Shown: positions 1-8,172 of the stretch, in pieces
Position numbering within the stretch: position 1 is the stretch's first letter
Layout of the letters: each line of letters starts with the position of its first letter
Origin: Phycisphaerae bacterium
GTDB lineage: Bacteria > Planctomycetota > Phycisphaerae > Phycisphaerales > UBA1924
Reading direction: 5' to 3'
Length of the DNA stretch: 33,783 nt
NCBI GenBank assembly: GCA_030429485.1
Contig: JAUIFD010000018.1
Coordinates: forward strand, 1-33,783
Program-made: the position numbers and the translations under genes
The notes under the pieces: generated by a model
Database searches by the model: none
Told to the model about the DNA's origin: nothing
What the model saw: only the letters and a program-made list of their open reading frames with translations

Positions 1-1
1 G

Positions 2-268
2 GGCGATGAGGTCATCACCACGGCGTTCACCTTCTTCGCCACCGCGGGCGCGATCCACAACGCAGGCGGGACGCCGGGGTTCGTAGACATCGATCCGGTC
101 ATCTTCAACATCGATCCCGACGCCATCACGCGGATCAACGCCGATTGCCGCGGCGGGCGCTACTCCGACTCCTACTGGCAGGAGCAGTTCGGGAAGTCAG
201 CTGCCGAGATCTGGGCCGATGCGAGGGCTGCAGCGGAGCAGGCACGCTCGTCGGCCGTCGGTGGCTGA
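2..268 (+). pseudogene. DegT/DnrJ/EryC1/StrS aminotransferase fragment, truncated or fused
   Basis: The frame is open from the window edge to a TGA at 266-268. The first 43 or so residues match the conserved N-terminal core of PLP-dependent sugar aminotransferases (DegT/DnrJ/EryC1/StrS): [18 protein letters not shown], then a GGTP-FVDID segment, then FNIDPDAIT. In the family this is followed by an IT-x-R-TKAI-PVHLYG block and, about 100 residues on, the PLP-binding lysine. Here the match stops abruptly after DPDAIT and an unrelated 45-residue tail follows (with [18 protein letters not shown]), rich in Ala and ending at the stop. I do not recognise the tail. The product would lack the PLP lysine and most of the fold, so it should be inactive as an aminotransferase. 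A deletion fusing two genes is the simplest reading; an assembly chimera is also possible. The 5' part lies outside the window. Confidence 0.6.
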
Positions 269-298
269 CACACCGCGCCGCATTGACGGGGTGGGTGG

Positions 299-2479
299 GT
301 GACCGGTACCAATGCGGCGATGCCCATGTTGACCACAATCATCGCTTTGCTCGCGAGCGCCGTTGGTGCGTTCGGACTGGCCCCTCCGCCCGCGGGTGCG
401 GCCGCCGCCGTGGTTGTCAAGGGCGAGCCGGAGTCCGCTCCGTATGACATCGTGATCTACGGCGGCACGAGTGCGGGCGTCGCGGCCGGCGTGCAGGCCC
501 GGCGCATGGGCAAGACGGTCGTCGTCATTGAGCCGTCGCCGCATCTGGGCGGGCTTAGCTCGAGCGGTCTCGGATGGACCGACAGCGGGAACAAGGCGGT
601 CATCGGCGGCATCAGTCGCGAGTTCTACCAACGCATCAAGCGCCACTACGACGACCCCGCATCGTGGCGATTCGACACGCCGGACACCTACCGCTTCTAT
701 CGCGCTGGCGACGACGCGATGTGGACGTTCGAGCCGCATGTCGCGGAGCGGACCTTCCGAGAGATGTGCCGCGAAGCAGGCGTCGAGGTGGTCTACGGCG
801 AGCGTCTTGACCGCACGCCGGTCGCCGACGGCCCGCGCGTGCGCGGGGTCGAGATGCGCGACGGCGCTATGACGCGGATCGTGATGGAATCCGGCAACGC
901 CTTTGCCGCTCGTGTGTTCATTGATGCGACGTACGAGGGCGACCTTATGGCCGGCGCCGGCGTGCGATACGCCGTCGGGCGCGAGCCCAATACCGCCTAC
1001 GGCGAGGCCATCAACGGGGTGCAGCGGGCGCTCAACACCAAGTCGCACCGCTTCATGGTGGACGTCGACCCCTACATCGCGCCGGGCGATCCGGAGAGCG
1101 GGCTTCTCCACGGCATCGACCCCGGGCCCTACCCCGCCGACGGTCAGGGCGATCATCGGGTGCAGGCGTATTGCTACCGCATGTGCCTGTCGAAAGACCC
1201 GGACAATCGTGTGCCGTTCCCCAAGCCCGCGTCGTATGACGAATCGCTCTACGAGTTGCTCTTCCGCAACTTCGAGGCGGGCGACCTGCGCCTGCCGCTC
1301 AAGATGGACATGATGCCCAACGGCAAGACCGACACGAACAACCAGGGCGCGGTCAGCACCGACTACATCGGGCAGAACTACGCCTATCCCGACGCGTCGT
1401 ACGCCGAGCGCGAGCGCATCGAGGAGCAGCACCGCACGTACCAGATGGGGCTCATGTGGACGCTCCAGACCCACGCGCGCGTGCCTGCTGAGATCAGAGA
1501 TCGTATGGCGGAATGGGGGTTGCCGAAGAACGAGTTCGAAGGTACAGGGCACTGGCCCCACCAGATCTACGTGCGTGAAGCCCGGCGCATGATCGGCGCG
1601 TATGTGATGACAGAGCACGATTGCCGGCGCACACGCGTGACGCCCGCAAGCGTCGGCATGGGCTCGTACAACATGGACTCGCACAACTGCATGCGCTGGG
1701 TCACCGACGACGGCACGGTGCAGAACGAGGGTGACGTGCAGCTCTCGCCCGGCGGCCCATACATGATCTCATACCTCTCGCTCGTCCCGAAGCGTGAGGA
1801 GGCGAGCAATCTACTCGTGCCCGTGTGCGTGTCGAGCTCGCACGCGGCCTACGGCTCTATCCGCATGGAGCCGGTCTTCATGATCCTCGGCCAGAGCGCC
1901 GCGACCGCCGCATCGATCGCCATCGATCGCGGGCTTGGCGTTCAGGATGTCGACTATGCCGAGCTGCGCGCGCGGCTGCTCGGTGACGGTCAGGTGCTTG
2001 AAGCAACGCCGGATGGTGGGCCTTCGTCGCGCCCCGGCCTCGATCCGGGCACGGTGCCCGGCGTCGTGATCGATGACGACAACGCAGAGCTCATCGGCGA
2101 CTGGGTGACGAGCACGTCGGTGGGAGGGTACGTCGCTCGGGGATACCGACACGACGACGGCACACGCGGCGCCAAACGCGCGATCTACCGCGCGACGCTT
2201 GCGGAGGCCGGCGCGTACCACGTCCGGGTGTCGTATGCGCCCCATCCCAATCGCGGGTCCAACGTGCCGATCACCATCACGAGCGAGGGGCGCGTCCTGC
2301 TTGAGACGCGGATCGATCAGCGTCAGACGCCGCCGATTGACGGCGTGTGGCTCCCGATTGCACAGCTCGAGCTGCCCGCGGGCCCGGTGTCGGTCACGAT
2401 CTCAAACGCGGGCACGGACGGGTATGTCATCGCCGACGCGGTGCAGTTTGAGCGTGCTGTCGAGGAGCCGAGGCGATAG
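299..2479 (+). CDS. Secreted FAD-dependent oxidoreductase with golvesin/xanthan-lyase-type C-terminal domain
   Basis: The product is 726 residues. Residues 10-36 form a hydrophobic export signal ending in an Ala-rich stretch. From residue 49 a Rossmann FAD-binding site follows: YDIVIYGGTSAGVAA (GGTSAG at 55-60), then VVVIEP with the ribose-binding Glu at about 78, then HLGGLSSSG. This is the FAD_oxidored family (PF12831 type), common as secreted proteins in planctomycetes; the substrate is unknown. Residues about 585-718 (from PGVVIDDDN to YVIADAVQF) form a beta-sandwich like the golvesin/Xly carbohydrate-binding-like domain, suggesting attachment to polysaccharide. The start is uncertain: GTG at 299 follows a G-rich stretch, while ATG at 320 and ATG at 326 also keep the signal. 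It is convergent with the GH16 gene, 43 bases away. The domain family is confident; the role in glycan oxidation is inference. Confidence 0.9.
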   Translation: MTGTNAAMPMLTTIIALLASAVGAFGLAPPPAGAAAAVVVKGEPESAPYDIVIYGGTSAGVAAGVQARRMGKTVVVIEPSPHLGGLSSSGLGWTDSGNKAVIGGISREFYQRIKRHYDDPASWRFDTPDTYRFYRAGDDAMWTFEPHVAERTFREMCREAGVEVVYGERLDRTPVADGPRVRGVEMRDGAMTRIVMESGNAFAARVFIDATYEGDLMAGAGVRYAVGREPNTAYGEAINGVQRALNTKSHRFMVDVDPYIAPGDPESGLLHGIDPGPYPADGQGDHRVQAYCYRMCLSKDPDNRVPFPKPASYDESLYELLFRNFEAGDLRLPLKMDMMPNGKTDTNNQGAVSTDYIGQNYAYPDASYAERERIEEQHRTYQMGLMWTLQTHARVPAEIRDRMAEWGLPKNEFEGTGHWPHQIYVREARRMIGAYVMTEHDCRRTRVTPASVGMGSYNMDSHNCMRWVTDDGTVQNEGDVQLSPGGPYMISYLSLVPKREEASNLLVPVCVSSSHAAYGSIRMEPVFMILGQSAATAASIAIDRGLGVQDVDYAELRARLLGDGQVLEATPDGGPSSRPGLDPGTVPGVVIDDDNAELIGDWVTSTSVGGYVARGYRHDDGTRGAKRAIYRATLAEAGAYHVRVSYAPHPNRGSNVPITITSEGRVLLETRIDQRQTPPIDGVWLPIAQLELPAGPVSVTISNAGTDGYVIADAVQFERAVEEPRR

Positions 2480-2522
2480 CACCGGACGGGCGGGGTGCTC
2501 CGATCGCGACGAGCCCACAGCG

Positions 2523-3806
2523 CTACCGCTTCTCGTACGCGCGGATGTAGTCGATGTACATGTCCGACCCGTTCCCATAACGCTCCAGGTCAATCCCCCA
2601 CCCGCTGATGCCGCCGATGGCGTAGTTGGCAAGCAGCACGTGCGGGTTCACCGACTCGTCGTTGGTTGGGTGGCGCAGCACTTCGATGTCGTCGAAGTAG
2701 TACACCGTCTCCTCGCGATCGACGCGCACGCCGTAGGTGTGAGACGTTGTCGACCAGTACGACCCGCCGCCCAGTTCCATGATGTTCGGCCTGGCGGAGA
2801 AGCTCGCCTTCTTCGTGCCGTCGGGGTTGGTCTGCCCCCAGAAGTGGCTGACGATCGAATACCCGGGGTGGTTCGGGTTGCCCTTGCCGACCCCGCCGTA
2901 GCACTCGGCGATGTCGAGTTCATCGCCGGGTGTGTGCGGGCGGACCTGCGTGATCGTCCAGAAGGCGGGCCAGGTGCCGGGGGCCGACTGGGCGGTGAAT
3001 CGGCATTCGACGTAGAACGGCGGCGTGGCGCGGAAGCCCTTGCCATCCATGTCCACGGTTGCGATCAGGCCGGTCGCGCCTTTCGTGCCGTCAGTCTTGC
3101 GGGCCTTGATGCGCAGGTAGGTATCGACCTGCTCGAACGGGCCTGCTTTATCGTTGGGATCGGCGAAGGGCCACCCGCTGAAGTCGCCGAACACCGGCTT
3201 GTGGGCGTTGTAGCGTGTGCCGCGCCCACCGTTCGAGATTGAGAACTCGGCATCGAAGTCGTCGGAGAACACCAACTCCATGCCCGCCGCGGCTGGCGGG
3301 TCGTGGTCAGGGATGCCCGCGTTCCACTCGACGCCGCCGGTGTTGTAGAGCTGGAGCTCGAAGATGTCGCGCTCGCCCTCGTCGTTACGGGCGAAGATGC
3401 GCACGTTCATCGGCCCGTGGGGGAAGTCGTCCGCGGAGAAGGTGAACGAGCCGCGTCCGTCGCGGTCGAGCGTCACGCCCTCGGGCGTCAGGTTGGTGTC
3501 GTGCCCCCAGGTGGTGTCGTCGTCGGGCGTCGGCTGCTGCCAGCACAGGGCCTTGGCGATGCGCATGCCCGGCGCGGCGAAGCGCACGCGCACCGTGCCG
3601 GCGACATCGGATCGCAGCGCCGGCTCGAGCACGCGGATGCTCCGCACCCACTCGTCGCCGCCGGTGTCCTGCCCGTAGTTGAACTCGAGGTAGTCCGCGC
3701 TCGGTGTCGGTTGGGCCGTCGTGTCGCTGCTTCCGAAAGCGAGCAACCACAGGCTCGCGCACGCGACAACGCCGATGGGGGCCCGCGTTTGGACCGCTCG
3801 ATGCAT
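2523..3806 (-). CDS. Secreted GH16-family endo-glycosidase (laminarinase/agarase/carrageenase type)
   Basis: The product is 427 residues. Residues 1-32 are a signal peptide with a hydrophobic core (IGVVACASLWLLAF) and a likely cut after TTAQ. Residues about 35-155 look like an N-terminal Ig-like beta domain. Residues about 175-427 are the GH16 jelly-roll. The catalytic motif is DELDIAECYGG, giving the E-x-D-x-x-E signature with Glu296 (nucleophile), Asp298 and Glu301 (acid/base). WPAFWTI before it and the C-terminal YFDDIEVLRH and MYIDYIRAYE strands are also typical. GH16 enzymes cut beta-1,3/1,4 glucans or galactans; the exact substrate cannot be read here. The ATG at 3806 has GGAG and GAGGAG just upstream. 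It is the last gene of the PTS operon, 49 bases after the HPr-EI-EIIA gene on the same strand, which suggests its products feed that transporter. Confidence 0.93.
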   Translation of the reverse strand: MHRAVQTRAPIGVVACASLWLLAFGSSDTTAQPTPSADYLEFNYGQDTGGDEWVRSIRVLEPALRSDVAGTVRVRFAAPGMRIAKALCWQQPTPDDDTTWGHDTNLTPEGVTLDRDGRGSFTFSADDFPHGPMNVRIFARNDEGERDIFELQLYNTGGVEWNAGIPDHDPPAAAGMELVFSDDFDAEFSISNGGRGTRYNAHKPVFGDFSGWPFADPNDKAGPFEQVDTYLRIKARKTDGTKGATGLIATVDMDGKGFRATPPFYVECRFTAQSAPGTWPAFWTITQVRPHTPGDELDIAECYGGVGKGNPNHPGYSIVSHFWGQTNPDGTKKASFSARPNIMELGGGSYWSTTSHTYGVRVDREETVYYFDDIEVLRHPTNDESVNPHVLLANYAIGGISGWGIDLERYGNGSDMYIDYIRAYEKR

Positions 3807-3855
3807 CAGGCTCCGCTCCTCTCGCGAGGGCTGTCCGCGATCCCGTGCGCCTCGT

Positions 3856-6417
3856 TTAGCCCGGCTGGAGCATCGAATCGAGGAAGCGTTTGATCTCGTC
3901 GGGCTCCGTCAGCACGGTGAGCGCCTCGCGAAACTCCTCGTGCATGAGCTGGCGTGCGAGCGTGGCGAACACCTTCATGTGCGCTGCCGCCCCGCCGCCC
4001 TGCGATTCCGACTCCGGCACCGTCAGCATCAGCACGGTGGAGACCGGCTTGTCATCCATCGAGCCCCACTCCACCGGCGCGTTGAGCTTGAGCACCGTGA
4101 GCGTCGGGGTCGAGACCGCGTCGCTCTTGCAGTGCGGCACGGCAAACCCGTGCCCGAGCCCGGTCGAGTAGGTCTCCTCGCGCGCCCAAACCGCCTCTTC
4201 GACGTCGCGCGGCGCGTCGGTCCGCCCGGCGATCCACAGCACCTCGACCGCCTGGCGGATCGCTTCTTCCTTCGTCGTCGCATCGGCGCCGATGCGCATG
4301 CAGTCGGCCTCGATGATCGCACGCTCGCCGGCGCTCGCTGCACGCCAGTTGAACTCGTCGAGCAGTGTCTCCACCTCCGCGGGTGAAGCGCACGCGCACG
4401 CGCGGTCGACGAGCTCGCGGCAGCGCTGGCGGTCGGCCTCGCCAACCGCAAGCTTGAGCGTCGCGATCTGACGCGCCGAGCCGGAGATTTCGTCGAGCCC
4501 AAACCCGATCATCAGCGGGAGGTCGCGGGGGCGCCCGCCCATCTCGCCGCAGACGCCGACCCACTTGCCGAGCTCGTTCGCCTCCGCCGCGATCGCGCGC
4601 AGCAGGCGGATAAACGACGGATGGTGCGGGTCGCACAGCGACGCCACGTTCGAGTTGCCGCGGTCGGCAGCCATCCAATACTGGCAGAGGTCGTTCGTGC
4701 CGATGCTGAAGAAGTCCACGTGCTCCGCGAAGAGGTCGAGCGCGAGCGCGACCGACGGCACCTCGATCATCATGCCCACCGGCACGTTCGACGCCACCGA
4801 TGCGCCCTCGGCGCGCAGCTCGTCGCGCACCGCGTGCACCTGCTCGCGAAACCACGCAGCCTCGCTCGGCGCGGCGACCATCGGCGCCATGATCTTCACC
4901 GAGCCATCCGGCGCGCCAGCCGACGCACGGAGCAGCGCGCGAAGCTGCGTCTTCATCAGCGACAAATGCGCCGGATACAGACGCAGCCCCCGGAAGCCCA
5001 GAAACGGGTTCTCCTCCGCAGGAATGTTCAGATAGGGCGCGGGCTTGTCGCCCCCGATGTCGAACGTGCGGAAAATGACCGGCCGTCCCTCCGCCGCCTT
5101 CACCGCGCTCGCGTAGACGTTGCACTGCTCAGCTTCGTCCGGCGCCGCGTCGCGGTCGAGAAACAGGAACTCCGTGCGGAAGAGCCCGACGCCCTCGGCG
5201 CCCATTGCGACCGCGGCCCCGATCTCCCTCGCGTCGGCGGCGTTGGTCGCGACCTCCAGCCGATGCCCGCAAGGCGTGATGGCCGGCTTCGCGACGAGCG
5301 GCGCGAGTCGCGCAAGCCGGCGCTCACGCGCCGCCCGCTCGCGCTCATAGAAGGTCGAGACCTCCGCGGAAACCGGTGTGATGACGAAGCCGCCGTCGCC
5401 GTCCACGACCGACGCGTCGCCGCCGCTCGCCAGCGCGAGCACGCCCGCGACATCGATGATGCAGGGGATGCCGAAGTTGCGGGCGAGGATGACGGTGTGC
5501 GATGTCTGTCCGACAGCGCCGAGCACGAGTCCCTTGAGCTTCGCGCGGTCCATCTTGAGGAGCTGGTTTGCGGTGAGCGCCTCGGCAAAGACGACGCTCT
5601 CGTGCGTCAGTTCGACTTGCGTGGTCCCGCCGGTGTCGGGGAGAAGACGCTCGATGAGCTGCATCGCGATGTCCTGCACATCGAGCGCGCGCTCGCGGAC
5701 GTACGCCGTCGTCGCGGCGCGGAGCCCGCTCGCGAGCTCGTCGGCCGCGGTAACGACCGCCTGCGGTGCGGTCGCCCCGCCCGCGATCTCGCGCTCAACG
5801 ATCTGGCGCAGCATCGGATCGCCCGTGATCTGCTCGTGTGCCGCGAGCAGCGCGCGCTCAACCGGTCCTTTCGCAGCGTGCGAGCGATCGTGCAACTCTG
5901 CGCGCAGCGCGTCGATCGCTCGCGTGGCGTCTGCGAGTTCGGCGTCGGCGTCGCCCGCCCTTGCGCTCGCGGCTTCGGGCGGCAGCGCCAGCCCGCCGAC
6001 AAGCACCGCGACCCCGAGGCCCGCACCGCCGCACACGCCCAAGCCGCCCGCGTACTCCACGCCCAGACGGCGGAGCGTGATGGGCAGGCGGGTGGACGCC
6101 GCGGCCGACGTGTCCGCTGCCTGCTCGGCGGCCTCCTCCGCTTGATGGAGTTGGTGTTCGATGACGTAGCGCAGCGCATCCATCGCCGCCTCGGCCTGGG
6201 GGCCGTCGGCGGTCAGCACGCAACGCTCGTCCATCTGCACATCAAGCCCGATGACCGAGAGCACGCTCGTGACATCCACCGGCGCGGCGCTGGTCGCGCT
6301 CTCGCACGTGAGGCGGATGTCCGCGTTGAACTCCTGGGCCTTGGAGGAGAGGATGCTCGCGGGGCGCCCGTGCAGGCCGTGGGCGAGCTTGCAAACGAAT
6401 CGATACTCCACCGGCAT
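3856..6417 (-). CDS. PTS multiphosphoryl transfer protein, HPr-EI-EIIA(Fru) fusion
   Basis: This 853-residue cytoplasmic protein carries three phosphorelay modules. Residues 1-90 are HPr, with phospho-His16 in GLHGRPAS and Ser51 at the position of regulatory Ser46 of Gram-positive HPr. Residues about 115-690 are Enzyme I: phospho-His307 in QTSHTVILAR, the PEP-binding segments GVGLFRTEFLFLDRD, FRTFDIGGDKPAPYL and FLGFRGLRLYP, and the catalytic Cys623 in GVCGEMGGRP. Residues about 700-850 are a fructose-type EIIA with His762 in GHGFAVPHCKS. Phosphate would pass from PEP to EI, HPr, EIIA, then the separate EIIB. The domain order matches E. coli FryA rather than FruB of Rhodobacter (EIIA-HPr-EI). 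The frame is open to 6714, but that overlaps the whole EIIB gene in another frame; ATG 6417 has a strong ribosome site. It lies 20 bases after EIIB. Confidence 0.96.
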   Translation of the reverse strand: MPVEYRFVCKLAHGLHGRPASILSSKAQEFNADIRLTCESATSAAPVDVTSVLSVIGLDVQMDERCVLTADGPQAEAAMDALRYVIEHQLHQAEEAAEQAADTSAAASTRLPITLRRLGVEYAGGLGVCGGAGLGVAVLVGGLALPPEAASARAGDADAELADATRAIDALRAELHDRSHAAKGPVERALLAAHEQITGDPMLRQIVEREIAGGATAPQAVVTAADELASGLRAATTAYVRERALDVQDIAMQLIERLLPDTGGTTQVELTHESVVFAEALTANQLLKMDRAKLKGLVLGAVGQTSHTVILARNFGIPCIIDVAGVLALASGGDASVVDGDGGFVITPVSAEVSTFYERERAARERRLARLAPLVAKPAITPCGHRLEVATNAADAREIGAAVAMGAEGVGLFRTEFLFLDRDAAPDEAEQCNVYASAVKAAEGRPVIFRTFDIGGDKPAPYLNIPAEENPFLGFRGLRLYPAHLSLMKTQLRALLRASAGAPDGSVKIMAPMVAAPSEAAWFREQVHAVRDELRAEGASVASNVPVGMMIEVPSVALALDLFAEHVDFFSIGTNDLCQYWMAADRGNSNVASLCDPHHPSFIRLLRAIAAEANELGKWVGVCGEMGGRPRDLPLMIGFGLDEISGSARQIATLKLAVGEADRQRCRELVDRACACASPAEVETLLDEFNWRAASAGERAIIEADCMRIGADATTKEEAIRQAVEVLWIAGRTDAPRDVEEAVWAREETYSTGLGHGFAVPHCKSDAVSTPTLTVLKLNAPVEWGSMDDKPVSTVLMLTVPESESQGGGAAAHMKVFATLARQLMHEEFREALTVLTEPDEIKRFLDSMLQPG

Positions 6418-6425
6418 GCGCCCGG

Positions 6426-6434
6426 CTCCTCCCC
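6426..6434 (-). promoter_or_regulatory. Ribosome binding site fixing the start of the HPr-EI-EIIA gene
   Basis: The minus strand reads GGGGAGGAG eight bases before ATG 6417. It decides against the 297-base longer open frame, whose extra translation is Arg/Asp-rich nonsense overlapping the EIIB gene. The first residues after ATG 6417 align with HPr. Confidence 0.85.
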
Positions 6435-6437
6435 GGA

Positions 6438-6737
6438 TCAGGCGCCCGCTTTGGTGAGCACGCCCGACGGGTTCTTGATCGCCTCGGAGACGGAGACGAG
6501 CACCGTCTTCTTCCCGTCGAACCGCTCCTTCTTCTCGACTTCGATGTCGACCGCGAAGATCGCGACGTCGGCCTCGGCGATGTCGCGGGCGGAGAGCTCG
6601 TTCTCGATCCCCATCGAGCCTTGCGTCTCGACGCGGATCTGGTGACCGGCCGCTTTCGCAGTCTTCTCGATCTGCTCGGCAGCCATGTACGTGTGGGCGA
6701 TTCCCGTCGGGCACGCCGTGACAGCGACGATCTTCAT
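6438..6737 (-). CDS. PTS fructose-type EIIB component
   Basis: This 99-residue soluble protein is a complete fructose-class EIIB. The N-terminus MKIVAVTACPTGIAHTYMAA holds the phosphorylated cysteine, Cys9, in the family signature ACPTGIAHTYMAAE. ETQGSMGIEN and the AIFAVDIEVE strand are also standard. It accepts phosphate from the C-terminal EIIA of the neighbouring fusion protein and passes it to sugar bound by EIIC. In many bacteria EIIB is fused to EIIC, often with a second degenerate B domain; here it is free-standing. It starts 35 bases after the EIIC stop and ends 20 bases before the HPr-EI-EIIA start, so the three are surely co-transcribed. AGGA lies about nine bases before the ATG. 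Confidence 0.96.
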   Translation of the reverse strand: MKIVAVTACPTGIAHTYMAAEQIEKTAKAAGHQIRVETQGSMGIENELSARDIAEADVAIFAVDIEVEKKERFDGKKTVLVSVSEAIKNPSGVLTKAGA

Positions 6738-6772
6738 ACGCGCGAGTCCTGCGGCCGATGCCGCGTTGTGAT

Positions 6773-7873
6773 TCAGGCCGCGGCTTCTTCCGCGGGTGAA
6801 CTGGTGAACTTCTTGACAGCGTTGATGGCCAGCGCCGTCACCAAGGTGCCGATCGCGATCGCGACGACGTACATGATCCGGTTGTCAACCACGAAGATGA
6901 CGATCGGCCCGCCATGGGGGGCGTGGTCGCCGACGCCCGCGAGCATGGCGATCGTGCTCGCGGTCATCGAACCGAGCATGATGCACGGGATCACGCGCAG
7001 CGGGTCGGACGCGGCGAACGGGATCGCGCCCTCGGTGATCCCGATCATCCCCATGCCGAACGCCGCCAACCCGGATTCCCGCTCCTCTTCCCGCCAGAGC
7101 TTCCTCGACAGGAGCGTCGCAAGCCCCATGCCCAGCGGCGGCACACAGATCGCCGCGGCGACGGCGCCCATCACCAGGAAGTTGCCCTCCTGGATGAGCC
7201 CGGCGGCGAAGAAGAAGGCGGCCTTGTTGACCGGGCCGCCCATGTCGAAGGCGATCATCGCGCCCAGCACCATCGCCAGCACGACCTTGTTGCCTACCTG
7301 CATCGAGAGGAGCCAGTCGTTCAGCCCGCTCATCGCGCTCGCAATGGGGGGGCCGATCACCAGCAGCATCAGGGCGCCGACGGCGATCGACGAGATCGCC
7401 GGGATGATGAGGATCGGCATGATCGGCTTCACGAGCTTGTGCGTGGGGATCTTCTTGATCCCCTGCACGATGTACCCCGCAAGCAACCCTGCCGCGAGCG
7501 CCCCCAGAAAGCCCGCGCTGACGTCCTTCGTGACCGTCTCGCCCTGAACGACGATTTCCACCGTGCCGAGGTGCCCGGCGAGCCAGCCGCCCACCATGCC
7601 CGCCACGAGCCCTGGTTTCCCAGCGATCGAGTAGGAGATGTAGCCCCCCAGGATCGGGAGCATCAGCGTGAAGGAGGTCACCCCGATCTCGAGCGTGAGC
7701 CTGAGCATGGCCCCCAACCACTCGGGGTTGATGGCGTTCATATCCGGGCCTTGGGGCGTCATCGGGGCGAAGGCCAGCGACAGCGCGATCAGGATGCCGC
7801 CGCACGCGATGAAGGGGATGGCGAACGACACGCCCGTGAGAAGGTGTTGGCGGAGTTTCTTGAGTGCTTCCAT
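6773..7873 (-). CDS. PTS fructose-type EIIC permease
   Basis: This 366-residue membrane protein has about nine or ten hydrophobic segments, starting with LLTGVSFAIPFIACGGILIA. Fructose-family EIIC signatures are present: LPILGGYISYSIAGKPGL, AGYIVQGIKKIP, AFDMGGPVNKAAF, GITEGAIPFAASDP and HAPHGGPIV. It moves sugar across the inner membrane while phosphorylating it with EIIB. The substrate is likely a ketohexose or mannose-like sugar, but the sequence does not settle this. The frame is open to 8086; I chose ATG 7873 because MEALKKLRQHLLTGVSFAIPF matches the usual N-terminus and the upstream translation is not protein-like. The Shine-Dalgarno is weak. It is the first gene of the four-gene PTS-GH16 operon and is divergent from the GH38 gene. 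Confidence 0.95.
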   Translation of the reverse strand: MEALKKLRQHLLTGVSFAIPFIACGGILIALSLAFAPMTPQGPDMNAINPEWLGAMLRLTLEIGVTSFTLMLPILGGYISYSIAGKPGLVAGMVGGWLAGHLGTVEIVVQGETVTKDVSAGFLGALAAGLLAGYIVQGIKKIPTHKLVKPIMPILIIPAISSIAVGALMLLVIGPPIASAMSGLNDWLLSMQVGNKVVLAMVLGAMIAFDMGGPVNKAAFFFAAGLIQEGNFLVMGAVAAAICVPPLGMGLATLLSRKLWREEERESGLAAFGMGMIGITEGAIPFAASDPLRVIPCIMLGSMTASTIAMLAGVGDHAPHGGPIVIFVVDNRIMYVVAIAIGTLVTALAINAVKKFTSSPAEEAAA

Positions 7874-8172
7874 TCGGGTGGTTCCACAGAGTCGATGGCG
7901 GGCGACGAGGCCCGGGCTGGGATTATTGCGGGTTCCGACCGAGCCCGGAGAGTCTAACGAACGCGCGCCCGCCGTCGAATTGGTCGCGTCGCACCCACCG
8001 GAGTTCTCGGATCGAGCGACTCGGAGCGCGCGGCCGCGCAGTCGATCGACCCCTCGCGTTCCGCTTCGGTCGGGCACGGGTACCATGCCCTGTCGCTCGA
8101 AGCGCGGCCCAAGGGGGCGGCGATCGGTCGGCCTAGTAGAAGTGCCGGGCGAGCCGGTGTGGAGGAGCTGCG
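7874..8172. other. Divergent intergenic region between the PTS operon and the GH38 gene
   Basis: These 299 bases must hold the promoters of the EIIC operon (leftward) and the mannosidase (rightward). I see no convincing -35/-10 pair. A 7-base inverted repeat (7912-7918 with 7942-7948, CCGGGCT/AGCCCGG) brackets the only AT-rich patch, GGATTATTG at 7919-7927, which could be an operator beside a leftward -10 (AATAAT on the minus strand). A near-palindrome around GGTACC lies at 8072-8090. No gene was found. The mannosidase ribosome site GGAGGAG is at 8161-8167. Confidence 0.4.

Noticed and set aside
197-1684. Long minus-strand open frame opposite the FAD oxidoreductase
   Set aside because: Antisense shadow with low-complexity His/Val/Arg/Ala translation and no motifs; the + strand has a clear FAD site.
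4621-6645. Long + strand open frame (674 codons) opposite the PTS fusion gene
   Set aside because: Antisense shadow dominated by Arg, His and Asp; the minus strand carries all PTS catalytic motifs.
6418-6714. N-terminal extension of the HPr-EI-EIIA protein
   Set aside because: It overlaps the EIIB gene in another frame, is charged nonsense, and ATG 6417 has a strong ribosome site.
8072-8090. Palindrome around GGTACC as a LacI-type operator
   Set aside because: The outer arms and the inner palindrome have different centres, so the symmetry is imperfect and likely chance in GC-rich DNA.
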